A stretch of DNA of 64,000 nt from Zychaea mexicana (Eukaryota > Mucoromycota > Mucoromycetes > Mucorales > Lichtheimiaceae). Shown one piece after another: positions 23,598-34,039 of the stretch. The stretch is taken from assembly GCF_025766255.1 (NCBI RefSeq), contig NW_026516668.1, positions 186,001-250,000 on the forward strand, read 5' to 3'. The first letter of the stretch is position 1, and every line of letters starts with the position of its first letter. A program made the translations under genes and the position numbers. The notes under the pieces were generated by a model, which saw only the letters and a list, made by a program, of their open reading frames with translations, was not told the DNA's origin and did not search any database.

Positions 23598-23684
23598 AGC
23601 AAAAGTATAAGATGATCCAACCCACCTATCTCGATATATCATGAAGAAAACTTTTTTCATGCATCACCATCTGAGGTTTTTGCT
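23598..23684 (+). ncRNA. snR55: Box C/D snoRNA, predicted snR55/SNORD33 homolog (18S Um1269)
   Basis: Lies inside host intron 2. A terminal stem AGCAAAA (23598-23604) pairs with TTTTGCT (23678-23684). Box C is degenerate (ATGATCC at 23612), a C'-like ATGAAGA is at 23641, and box D (CTGA) is at 23671-23674. The guide CATGCATCACCAT abuts box D. It pairs with the small-subunit rRNA sequence TGGTGGTGCATG over 12 nt with one G-U pair. D+5 falls on the U two bases before the GTGCATG motif, U1269 in yeast, the snR55 target. The weak C box is the main doubt. Confidence 0.78.
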
Positions 23685-23868
23685 ATCCACCCTTTATCTT
23701 CTCTGTGTTTTTATTCGTAAGACGCGTGTGACTCATTCGATGGCTTGTTTTTTATTTGACAGGTGACTGCTCTTTTTTTTGAAGCTGCACAAGAAAGAAA
23801 GAAGTCTCAAGATGCTTTGGAGTGAAGCCGGTGCCATGAGGCAAGTATTGCTTTCTTTCATTTTTAAA

Positions 23869-23992
23869 AGTGAATAGCAATGATCGATGTAAATGATGAA
23901 AGAAAAGTATAAATTCGTCAGTTCTGCTACTGAAGTGCTTTGCTGAAAACTTACTTCGCTTAACCCCTGATGACATCGCATTGCTATTCACT
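23869..23992 (+). ncRNA. snR61: Box C/D snoRNA, predicted snR61/SNORD38 homolog (large-subunit Am1133)
   Basis: Lies inside host intron 3. Box C (AATGATGA) is at 23892-23899, D' (CTGA) at 23930-23933 and box D (CTGA) at 23967-23970. The segment CAGTTCTGCTACTGA, containing D', is the same as I recall for vertebrate U38. The guide pairs with large-subunit rRNA AGCAGAACTGGCG over 13 nt with one G-U, and D'+5 falls on the A of GCAG, yeast A1133. The RNA is enclosed by an unusually long stem: 23869-23882 pairs perfectly with 23979-23992, then 23885-23890 with 23973-23978 after a two-base bulge. Confidence 0.9.
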
Positions 23993-24861
23993 TTGAATTT
24001 ATTTTTGCTTTGAAGATCATCGATCTAACCGTATCACGTATTTTCAATTACAGATTAAGTTGTATGTTCTTGAGTATCAATACTTTCGAAAATTCTCTAT
24101 CATATGGTCTACTGGTCTTCTCGCTTGTCTTGGTCACTTAATGGGTATGTTTCCGTCTTTCCAACTTCTTTTTGCAAAAGCGGAAAAGATTGTATGGAGC
24201 CAAGGATGAAACCTAAGTTATATCCATTCTATGATACTGTGGCTTACATCAGCTTCTGGCTTCTCTGTCATTGGTGTCACTGGGTTTTCCGGTGTCTGTC
24301 AGTGATGGATGTTAGTTGGTCGAGGGTGGGGACTGGGTCGGATGTAGGCCGCTTGGATCTTGATGCTTTGAGCGTCATACCCTACAGGTCTTCAGATGAT
24401 TCTTTCTTTATTGGTCTCTAGGATTTGAAACACCTTCCTGATTTTTTTTCGTCGTCTTTTCCGCTAATTTGCAATTTGTCTTTGTAAAGAGAATCTTATG
24501 AACTTATCTTTACTAAAGCAGTTTTGCTTATTATAGTGGGCCAGCTGTGCAACATGGATAGTCTTTAATGAGAAAGGTAGGTTTGCTGTTAGTGATATTG
24601 AAGCTAGAATAAATAATGCATTTGCTTCTCGTACCAAAATAAATAAAACTCTTTTTTACTGTAAATCTGTTCTATAATGGTGTTGTTGTAAGAACGTTGT
24701 ATGTGAAAGTATTTTGCGAAGAACGGGAGGATGTGCTGTGTATAATAGTTGTAAAAGTATATTGAAATAGTGGCTTTTGGAAAACATGGAAAATGATGAA
24801 ATAACTGTATATATGGTATTTTGTCAGTAAGATAGATATGTTACAAAAGATGTAGAAGCTG

Positions 24862-27800
24862 TTAAGCTGATGTGGATATTTCGTTCACGGCATTAACTAC
24901 AGCATCAGATGGTGGATCGATTCCGTTCAACGACGATAGACGCTTGGTGAAATACGCTGCATCCTTGGCCAACCTAGATTTTGATAGATGTTAGTTCCTT
25001 TCTCCGTTCAAACCCGGAATATGGTCCTGGCAACACACATACCGATCTTTTCCTGATTCTGTAGTTATTGACAGTTTACTGATTTCTTGTGATAACTGGG
25101 TCGTAAACGATTTAAATACTTCGGACATGATGCTCTGAAGAAGAGATTATCAGAAAGGGTTCCCTTGCAGAACAAATAACAGAGTCGTGTTTTTACCTGC
25201 AAATTCTGGTGGGGCAGGTACTTGCTGAGGACTTTGTGGAGAGTCATGGTTTCCTTTACCAAAGTTTCCATGTAATTGTTGGGTATTTTTCCTGATTCGT
25301 CTTCCTCGTCCCACTGGATGACCTGCATCGCCTTGACGTGTACTGAGAACCGTTCGTTCATGATTGCCACCAATTTGGCATGGATTTCGCCTTGATGTTC
25401 CTGGTAGTCCTTCAATATCCTGTCAAACTCGGATAATAATACCGTGTGTTTTGCAGGCATATGCTGGCGTACACACTCCTTCAACGACGGTATCAGGCCG
25501 ATCATGATGCCAACAGACTGTGAAGCCAAAGCTTTTTGTAATTCGAAAACATAACGTGTTAATCAAAAGGTAAAAGCAACCAGATTACCATTAATCAATC
25601 GTATCATAATTTACCCAAGTGTTTCGCTGAGATATTCTTTAATCCAGCGGAGCGCATGGCACCTGCACCTAGAATGACTTGGCATACCCGAGAATTGAAC
25701 AGCTATGTTACGAGCGTTACAAAGTTTAGAAACTACACTGATTGAAGCTATCCGCCGTCCATCATCCTATCTGATTTACCTTTAATAATTCTACCAGTTT
25801 TTGCATAATATCGGTTGTCATTCCCTCCAGGTTCCATATGCACCGCAGATAGTCTTCAAACATTTTGATGATAAGTAAACTGCAGCCGACAACAAAATAG
25901 CTAGTTCCGTGGACAATGAGGAACTTGGTGCTTCTCCGATCCTCTTCTTGCTTTTGCGGCGGCGCAGTGTCCTCCTGTGCCAGTGATGATACGCTGCCGT
26001 CACATATACGATCAACGATCCGTTGGAAATCGGATGGAACCTCGCTCGCTACCCACTGCTCGTTTTCGATCAACTGAGCTTCTTGCTTGACACGCTCCAT
26101 ATGAAAATGGTCAATGAATGCCTTTTGCTATGGTGACGAAGTATCGTGTCAGTATCACGTGTAAGCATTATCTCACACATCCCCCTGGACATATTATCGC
26201 TGGTCTTACCTGAGAAAGAACCGTCCCACGCAAACCAAAGCATGTTCGTTCACAATAGGACTCGCATTGTTGTATAAAGGTGCGCATAACGCTTGCCAGT
26301 CGATAAAAATCGGTTGGGTTCAGCTGGGCGTTTTGCTCGCTTCGGAATCCAATGAGCTTGGCGCATCGCACGTGAGCTAAATCGGCAGCCGCAAAAACGA
26401 TATCACTCGATTCCTTTTTCATATCCTTCTTCTTCTCCTCATCGTCAATCACGCATTTGTCGACCAACTGAGATAGTATTTTGTGATACACAGCTGCCCG
26501 TTGTATAGCTCGTATTAGCATGATAAATACGTCTAATAACATCTTGAAGAAAGAATCAAAGGGCATAGTACGCAATTGTCGTGCTGGGCTGTTTTGCCTA
26601 GTAGATAATAGTAAATGAGAGTCAGTGCATCATCGCTTGAGGGATACTACAAAGTAAAAACGAAAACTGTTTTTTACCCTGGCTCATCGGTTGGTGACAC
26701 GGCTGGGTATTTTTTACGCACGATTTCTTTGATCTCTGTAAGCAAACGTTCACGGTAACCTTGCATCGTCTGCATAAACATGTCTGTTCGTATTAGTCCA
26801 ACAGTACTGGGCATCAGCCGTTCCAATAATTCTTCGTCGGTAACATCTTCCCGTGGCTGTGGAGGTGATCGTGGTAATTTCGCATGGTCAAGAATCCGTT
26901 CCTTGGCCTTGTCAAAGTCGATGGTTTCGATCTGGTAACTCAGGTCGGATAGCAGGATGCTCAAAAAATCGTGCTGCATCATGATGCCAACCGCCTTTTG
27001 CATTTCATCCAGCTGAGTGGAAAAGTTCGCCAGTGCACGGACTTGCTTCAAATCGATCACCCCGGCTTTTTTGTTGTCTTCCAACACTGCATGTGTCTCG
27101 TCAATAAGGTCCAATGCGGCAAAGTAATCACCTTGCCCAAGAAGTACCTGGATCATAGGTTGTGCCGCCCTAACTTCTTTGATGATCCGGATCGCTTCCT
27201 GTAACCGCTCGAGGTTCCGCCGACGTACTTGTAATCGTACAACCTGTAAACCGTCGTTGCATTTCGTCGCTTGAATTTCCTTCATCTTTTGTCGAATGGT
27301 ATGGATTTGTGATACACAGTCAAGCGTCTGTTGATGGAGTGCTTGCAAGTTGGATAATGCTTCAAAGAACGAGGAGGACCGATTTTCGATTTCCCGGATC
27401 AAATGGACTTCCACTGTATCCAAATAGTACGATAGTTTTTCTTGCAAAATGCTGTTTGTCGATACTGGAGGATTGGGTCCACTGTTTCCAATAATATCTG
27501 CACCTTCACATACTGCATCAAATGTCCGTGGATTTTCTAGCTGAAAATCGGGGTCAAAAAAGATTTGTGGCACGTTTTCAAGCATAGGCAGTTCTCGAGG
27601 CGTCGGTTCAGGTGCAACGTTGTCCAACAGTGCAAGACTTTCGCTCGACAGCATTTGACCGTAAGGATTGCGTCCGCTTCGACGTTGGTGTGCTGGCAAA
27701 GACGATTCGTCGAGCGTATCCAAGATATTGTGCAACGAGCCATAGGGAGATATGACAGGTGATGTTAGTGCATTGTTTTCTTCGTCGTTCAATTTGTTGT

Positions 27801-28488
27801 GCTGGTATCGGTCGAACACTGGGCCAATATGCTCTAGATAATTATCAAAGTCTGAAGGCCGTACTTTTGTAATGGATGCATGTGGTACTGGGGGGACATC
27901 AGCCTTGCTTGGCTTGACTACTGTCTGTCCTCGTTTAGCGGGATCGTTAAGCACACCTGTCAATTTAATGTATTATTAGCATTTTTTTTGACTGAGAATT
28001 CATTCTTCTAGGCAGGGAACGGAAAGGCCGTCTCTCTTACCCGAAATCGCATTGAAGCCAATATCTCGAGTTGTCCAAGGTAACGACGTTTCGCTCATTG
28101 TACTAAAGTTAGAGTAGCTGGAATGGCGACGCGTATGGGCATTATGCATGAGTCGATTTAACGGACGACCGTACGACGAGGCTGAGCGAATGGACGGTGG
28201 ACGACTGGAACTAGTTGTTCCTTCATCGCGATGTAGGGATCGTTCACGGACCATGGAATGCACCGGGGTCGTCCGAGGCGAGGTCGGTCGAGGGGAATTG
28301 GCATTGGTTGGTGAAGCGGGTGAAGCCGAAGCAGTCGTTATATTGTTTGGGCTGAGATGACGACGAGCTGATGCTGATGAGGAGTTCCATGAAGGCGAAT
28401 GGTGATGATGCAAGTAGTTTCTGGATGATCCGTTTCCATTTTCCCCCTGTTGTTGTTGTTGTCCTGCCGCGTGCGATCGCGGTTGCAT
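24862..28488 (-). CDS. VPS54: VPS54, GARP tethering complex subunit
   Basis: Subunit of the Golgi-associated retrograde protein complex, which tethers endosome-derived vesicles at the trans-Golgi. Minus-strand exons 28041-28488, 26678-27956, 26210-26597, 25780-26127, 25615-25702, 25197-25531, 25043-25134 and 24862-24973 give 1029 residues, in the family range. The first 150 residues are low-complexity (His, Ser, Pro). The core opens near EKLSYYLDTVEVHLIREI, the conserved Vps54 N-terminal block, followed by long helices. The C-terminal Vps54 domain covers NISAKHLALASQSVGIMI, SEFDRILKDYQEHQGEI and ending NAVNEISTSA. The start at 28488 is the first ATG of this frame. The acceptor at 25532 (ACAAAAAG) is pyrimidine-poor but the joined protein reads correctly. 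Confidence 0.93.
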
Positions 28489-28841
28489 TTTAACAAGATG
28501 CCTTACAAAAGTGTAGGCCACACCTTTCGTCAAAGCGGGGATGCCGCTTTGTACACCCAGCCAATCAGATTTTCCAGCCTTATTTTGAGACCAGGCACCA
28601 CCATGGCGATGCTTGGCAACAGTCTAACTCTTAGTTGTTGCTAGCTCTTCAATTATTCTATGTCCTTGAATATCTCGCCAATCCGTTGTGTGGATCTTTG
28701 ATTCTATGACTAACAACTCAGTAGTGTTTCTGGTAATAACAGGGAAAAACAGATTATGTACATTTTTAGAGCTGAGCTCCACTAAATGGGTCTTATGGAA
28801 ATAGTTCGACGATGTATTTATGAGTGAATACTAATTTTCTC

Positions 28842-30495
28842 TCAATCGCCACAGCTTGTATCTTCCAGCTCTAAATTAATGTGGTTTGGCAAAAATTGGC
28901 TCTGCAAATGCTCACTGCTCGCTGTCGTTGAAGGAGGATTTGTTGTCCGGTCTTCTCGGTGATCATGTACTTTAAGGTTAATCTGTTGATCAGTTTGTTG
29001 TTTTCGCCGTAATATTTTGCTAAGCATCGTGGATGAGAATGATTTGCGCATAGTCGGTGCAGAACCATTACCATCTCCTTGAATAAGAGATGCCTTGGCT
29101 GTGGTTGTTGCTGATTTGCTTTGATTTGGAGCCCCATCCGAACTTAGCAGATACTCCAAATCCTCACTATCGATTATTCTGGCAAGAATCTTGTTTAAAT
29201 ACAGATGCAAGGCATGATTTGCGTCTTTGAGGGACTTGACTTCGTCGCAGAGCTCTGCATGACTTTGCTGGTTTTCCGGTTTTTCAGACACATTGTGCAA
29301 CTCTGCTGCTAGATTGAAGCCCATCGCCGTTCCTGGCACCTCCACATCATTTGATTCGGCAATATCCTATTAAGTAATATCAAAAACTACTCGTCAGCTT
29401 TTGTTCGATAATTCGGCTTGAACACGATAAACACCTGTTGCAAATTAGCGCCCTCGCCACCCGGTGTGTCACGCATCGTCCTTTCATTCAATAGGATTTG
29501 AAATCCTTCATTTTCCTCCATCAGCGATCGATTAATTTGTTTCATGTTGGATATTTCAGTCTCTAGGTTCTCTATCTTCTTTAATTGGCGCCGCTGTTGC
29601 TCCTCTATATCTTTTGCTAATCGTGTCTCTTGGTTTTTCAATTGTTGCTTCAGATCCAAAATTTGTCGCTCATTGGATGATCGAGTCGAGCATGATCGAT
29701 GTGCCTGCGGGCTACTAGACTCTGCAGGTTTCTCCTTGTGTGTGTTTGTCACATGTGGTTTTTTCTTTGCATTGTTGGATGATGAACGCTTAATAGTAGT
29801 AGCAGCACTACTCTTTTTAAACCGATCTGCTTCCGTTAGTTGGCGTAGCTGCTTGCGTAGTTCTCCTTCACGCTGCTCCCAATTCAACTGACTGTTCTCT
29901 GCAGCTTCAAGCTGATAATAATTACTTGTTAAGTACGCAATGTCACAAACGTGTAACATACACTATTCACGTCGTACCTCTGATGTTAGCTTTCTCTGTA
30001 ACTCTGTTTTTTCTTCAGCCAACTGCGCTATTTTTCTACGTAGATCCGCCATTTCCTGTCCCTGAGTGTAATGGTCGACTTCTAGTCGCGACTGACTATT
30101 AATGTGCGCGTTGACTTCTTGTTGCATAACCGCCAATTTCTGATTATCGCAAATGCACCGAATTTAAGATCCCCAATTTCTGACATCTGTAATTTTCTTT
30201 GTTGTAATAAAAATGCAGCTTGCCTTATTCAGCCATTCATTGTCGATCGCCAGTTCCGCATGTTTTTCCGCAATGTCTTCAAGTTGCTCCTGCAGCTATT
30301 TGTTCAACGCGCCAGGTTAATCTCTTTTTCTTTTACTCTTTCTATTTCACGGTGTTCATTTTTATTTTAAATGAAACCTACACTGAGCTTTACGCTCTCA
30401 GTAGCTTGTAGTTTTTCGTGCAATAGCTGAATCATTCTGCCAGCGTCAATGTCGGACGATGACAGTGCCAAAGATTCTTCGTCTGTTGCACTCAT
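28842..30495 (-). CDS. Coiled-coil protein, possibly Uds1-related (septation-associated)
   Basis: Exons 30382-30495, 30224-30289, 29978-30139, 29435-29911 and 28842-29366 give 447 residues. It begins MSATDEESLALSSSDIDAGR and is almost entirely predicted coiled coil between about residues 25 and 290, interrupted by a Ser/Lys-rich segment. A C-terminal block (KSLKDANHALHLYLNKILAR, then DLEYLL) resembles the LYLNKI motif found near the C terminus of fungal coiled-coil proteins of the Uds1 (up-regulated during septation) group. That likeness is from memory. The intron 30140-30223 has a GC donor (AAG|GCAAGC). The donor at 29434 (GTGTTT) is weak. Role otherwise unknown. Confidence 0.6.
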
Positions 30496-32271
30496 AATGT
30501 AGGTCGAATGCCTTATTTGAAGTTCGAACGAATAAAAAAAAGAAAGAAGAACAAAGTGAGACTGTTGCTTACGAAGGGAACTAAGGCTGGTCCGAATAAC
30601 GATAAGCTTTTACTCTTTTTAACCTTTGCATGGATTCGAGTTACTTTTTTGGAACAGCTTCCGCATACTCCATGGCAGAGTTAAAGACTTTATTGTCATA
30701 TTTTTTGCTGTCACGATATAGAAGTGGATATTTTGCTACTCATGGTGGCACACGGTGAGAAGCATCTGCTGCGTGCTAGATATTTTAGCTGTCGCGTCCA
30801 GCCTGACGTGATATATGAACTAAAATAGATGAAGGTGGGCAAGCAGCTTTTAAACCAATGGACAGTGATAGTCGAATGCTTGGATATTGGCATAGCGCTT
30901 GTACATGTACTTGTAACACTACGATGATGATGTCTTTGTTCGTTATCTGCAAAAGTAGTCTCTATAGGACGATAAAAACTCCAAGTGTCACAAATTCTTG
31001 AATGCGCGCTTCCAGGAAAAAGTGCCAGACAAATATTAAATGGCACAGTTATACTATAGCTGTACTCAATTAGTAAGTAGGAGCATAACTCAATCCCAAG
31101 CGTTAGGCTTCAATCCAAACACCCCGCGCGACAGAATACATTCCAGGTGAAGGAAACTTAAGAGTTGCTATAAACCCATCCTTCAGCGGTCAAGCACTTT
31201 CAGTATATTAGTACAGTAGCAGCTACGATAGCTACTACAATGAATCAGTATACGAACTATGTACGATTACTAGTAGTAATAATGAAACAGAGACTTGATT
31301 TTCCACTTTTTGTACTGCCATAGAGAAGCAAAACGTGATTTACAAACTACCGTTTCATATGTAGTTTAGCCAATGGTATTAAAATCAATATATATACAAG
31401 TCACCGAAGTCTTTATTACATCACGGGATATCACATAATTCAAACGCTGCCAAATTCTGCGTTATGGAATATCAAATCTGCCTTGTTTGTGTCAATAAAA
31501 CATTTATTCCAGCGTCGGTGGTCTTCGACATCACTTCCTTCCACGGTGTTCTGGTTCAAAGAGCCATAGAAGAAGCTGGTTACCAGTATTAACAGCTCTG
31601 TGTAAATCTAACTCACTTGTACCAGCAGGTTGGTCGATGACAAAAGCAACTCGCTTAAAATGCTTAGACAGAGAGCAAACTCACAAAAAGGAATTCGAGA
31701 GGTGTATATCCCAGGCAGGCAGTAGTTACGAACACACTTTTGTAATATAGAAGATTGGCAGCGAATTTATAGGTCATGATGACGCTGTCAATGTATTTGG
31801 TGTATGTCGTATGATATCGGATTAACTTACTCTGCATGAATGCTGAATTGCACAATTCGATCAAAGGGTTTGCAACGGTCTATATTATAAAAAAGGGAGC
31901 GTGTTACACACGTAACAAAATACTTTTTTATGTACTATCTCTTACAAAAGGTTATCAAGTAGTAGATACTAAAAGGGTTCCAAGAAGATGGCACCGAAGA
32001 TCGAATGAGTCGTCACTGAATTGAGAGAACTTAGATCTCATGCATATTCGGCTCGCTCGGTTCGCTGCACCGTCCCACAGAACAACCATCCTTCTCAGTA
32101 CTGATAACCCCATTGTACCACCGCATCAAACCAAAACATGAGTAAACGCCACCTAGAAGGGGTCGACAATTGCAGCAAAACACATACGCTGCCAACAACC
32201 CATGCCCCATCTTTCCAACGGACAATCCAGACTGGCAACCAATATAAATATTATCATAGATATTGATTTAT
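30496..32271. other. Intergenic, no gene recognised
   Basis: About 1.8 kb between the divergently facing 5' end of the coiled-coil gene and the 3' end of the small protein gene. Open frames (for example 30711-31046 reverse) lack motifs and overlap others. No RNA structure was recognised. Confidence 0.5.
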
Positions 32272-32848
32272 TTATTTGTGCTTGATATTGTAAGCACTAG
32301 GGTCAACACTTTCGTCAGTCAATGCAGTGTTCCCGAGCGTATCCTCGATCTTGGCTCCAACAGATTCGAATTTCTGAGGGTCGGCCCCGCGGATGGCGTC
32401 CGTATCTCGACGACAAGCATCCATGGCACTCTTGTTAATATTGTAGCCCATGGTATCATGATGTTGTTGAGCCTTCAAGTCGTCGGTAGTAGTGTTGGCA
32501 GTGTTCTTCATTGGCTGAGCTGTATCCGCAGACGAGCTCTGAACACGTTCTTGGGCGCCTTGGGCTGCCTTCTTTCCTTCTTCAAAGGTGTTGTGAAGTG
32601 CCTAACCGGGAAAAAGAGCCAGTAAGCATATGTGGACATTCGCGCATGGACGCTGTAGGTATGCTTACATTGTCAACAGAGTTGAACATGCCTTGCATAG
32701 AGTTCGTAAGATTCTGGTGACGTTGGTCGTACTGAGCTTGAAGTTCTATTTTTATTCTGCAATTAGAATCACACTTTACTGTATATAGGCTAGGATTCTG
32801 TTTGATAGAAGGCACTTTACCTTTGTCTGTGGTGTCCATATTTTGCAT
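32272..32848 (-). CDS. Small hydrophilic protein of unknown function
   Basis: Exons 32821-32848, 32669-32745 and 32272-32601 join to 144 residues, starting MQNMDTTDKELQAQYDQRHQ and ending DPSAYNIKHK. Splice sites are good (AAG|GTAAAG, AAT|GTAAGC) and phases fit, which argues for a real gene. The protein is soluble, Gln/Asp/Asn-rich and helical, without signal peptide or membrane segment. The ORF-preserving third exon contains KKAAQGAQERVQSSSADTAQ, reminiscent of stress-type hydrophilic proteins, but no family is recognised. Confidence 0.7.
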
Positions 32849-33421
32849 AATTGAACTGTTGGTTCGAAAAGAAAAGTTGGATTATAAAATTCAATCCGTA
32901 CGCTGAAGTGGAGGGGTATATATATCCATGCAAATTAATTTTTTTGGCCTGTCTTCTCTGCTGCATATACAACGAAATCATCATTATGAAGTCATCTATA
33001 TTTCAAAAGCCTTACATTCAAGGAAGTTTCACAGCCACCAAATGCCCCCCGCTTATTGGCGGTCTAAATCAATCAGCTGGTCGCCAAGAATAACACCAAT
33101 CTGCCGTCAATTGAAGGAGCGGCTAAACTGAGAACTCCACAATAATTATATCATAATACTAAATTTATTAGGAAGAACAAAAGGCCAGAACGTAAATCTA
33201 CAACTTTACAATATAATCGAAGCGAGAAAAGAATAAAAGGGTAATAATAGTAGTAGTAATAATGTAAACTTAGCAGAAAGGAAAATGTACATGTACGAAG
33301 GCAATATAATCAAAGATTGAGGGGTGGGAATGTGAGTATGTATAATATGACGAGTGATGGTGCAGAAAGGTCAGTGAAAACCAATCGAAAAAGGAAGCAA
33401 TGGAGCCATGTATGATGTGTT

Positions 33422-34039
33422 TTAAAGAACGTTAGACGTTGATTGGGCAGAGGAGAGATCGGTCATAAGCGAAGGAACATCGTCTTCGGTGGTAGTGTCG
33501 ACTGACGAAGGACGTGGAAATACGACTGCAGATGGTGTGTAAAATGTGGGATATTGCTTCTTGTCGTTGCTGCCGTATGTGGTCAGACGTTCTGGACTGG
33601 GCAAACGGAAGGCCAAGGCTTCTTCGTCCAGCTCGACCCAATGGTCTCGCTTGCTGTCCAGTTTTGGTGAGGGCGGCAGGAACACGCCTGAATCATTGAC
33701 TGTAGAGAGTTTGTAGACTTCCGCTTTGGCAGCTTCTTGTAACGCAGATGTTTGATGCGGGTCTGTCGGTTTTGACTTGAATGCGGTTGGCATGGATATG
33801 AACGGCCTTTTGCTGCTATGCTGACTGTTGCTATTGTTGCTGCTAGTTTGTTCTTGCTCTTCAGCTTCCTGCTGCTTCTGCTGCTGTTGTTGTTGTTGTT
33901 TTTCGTCTTCGGTATAAATCTTATTCGTGCTTCTTTGCCAGAATTTACCCGGTTTCAAGAACGACTTGTATCCACGACTACTGCTGCCACCAGTGACAAT
34001 TTCTTGTTCAACGGAATTGGCTGCTGCAGTAGTCGACAT
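33422..34039 (-). CDS. Disordered protein of unknown function
   Basis: A single-exon frame of 205 residues starting MSTTAAANSVEQEIVTGGSS. It has a poly-Q/Glu tract near residues 48-70, then Ser/Asn-rich sequence, then Pro-rich peptide-like motifs (SGVFLPPSPKLDSKRD, LPSPERLTTYG) typical of phosphorylated regulatory proteins. No domain is recognised. The frame extends upstream to another ATG at 34075, but the start at 34039 is chosen as it lies close upstream of a normal-looking acidic body and has A at -3 (GACATGTC context reversed). Function unknown. Confidence 0.55.
   Translation of the reverse strand: MSTTAAANSVEQEIVTGGSSSRGYKSFLKPGKFWQRSTNKIYTEDEKQQQQQQQKQQEAEEQEQTSSNNSNSQHSSKRPFISMPTAFKSKPTDPHQTSALQEAAKAEVYKLSTVNDSGVFLPPSPKLDSKRDHWVELDEEALAFRLPSPERLTTYGSNDKKQYPTFYTPSAVVFPRPSSVDTTTEDDVPSLMTDLSSAQSTSNVL

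Larger units (their letters stand above)
23160..24660 (+). ncRNA. Spliced non-coding host gene carrying intronic C/D snoRNAs
   Basis: A transcript with no long reading frame but several good introns. Predicted introns: 23207-23455 (donor AAG|GCAAGT, branch GCTAAC at 23426, acceptor TTACAG), 23534-23762 (GTAAGT ... GACAG) and 23841-24053 (GAG|GCAAGT, branch TCTAAC, acceptor TTACAG). A weaker fourth runs 24145-24387 (GTATGT ... TACAG). Each of the first three holds one C/D snoRNA listed separately. The exons (23456-23533, 23763-23840, 24054-24144) carry stops in all frames, so the product appears to be the introns. AATAAA-type signals occur near 24609 and 24638. The start and end are estimates. 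Confidence 0.7.
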
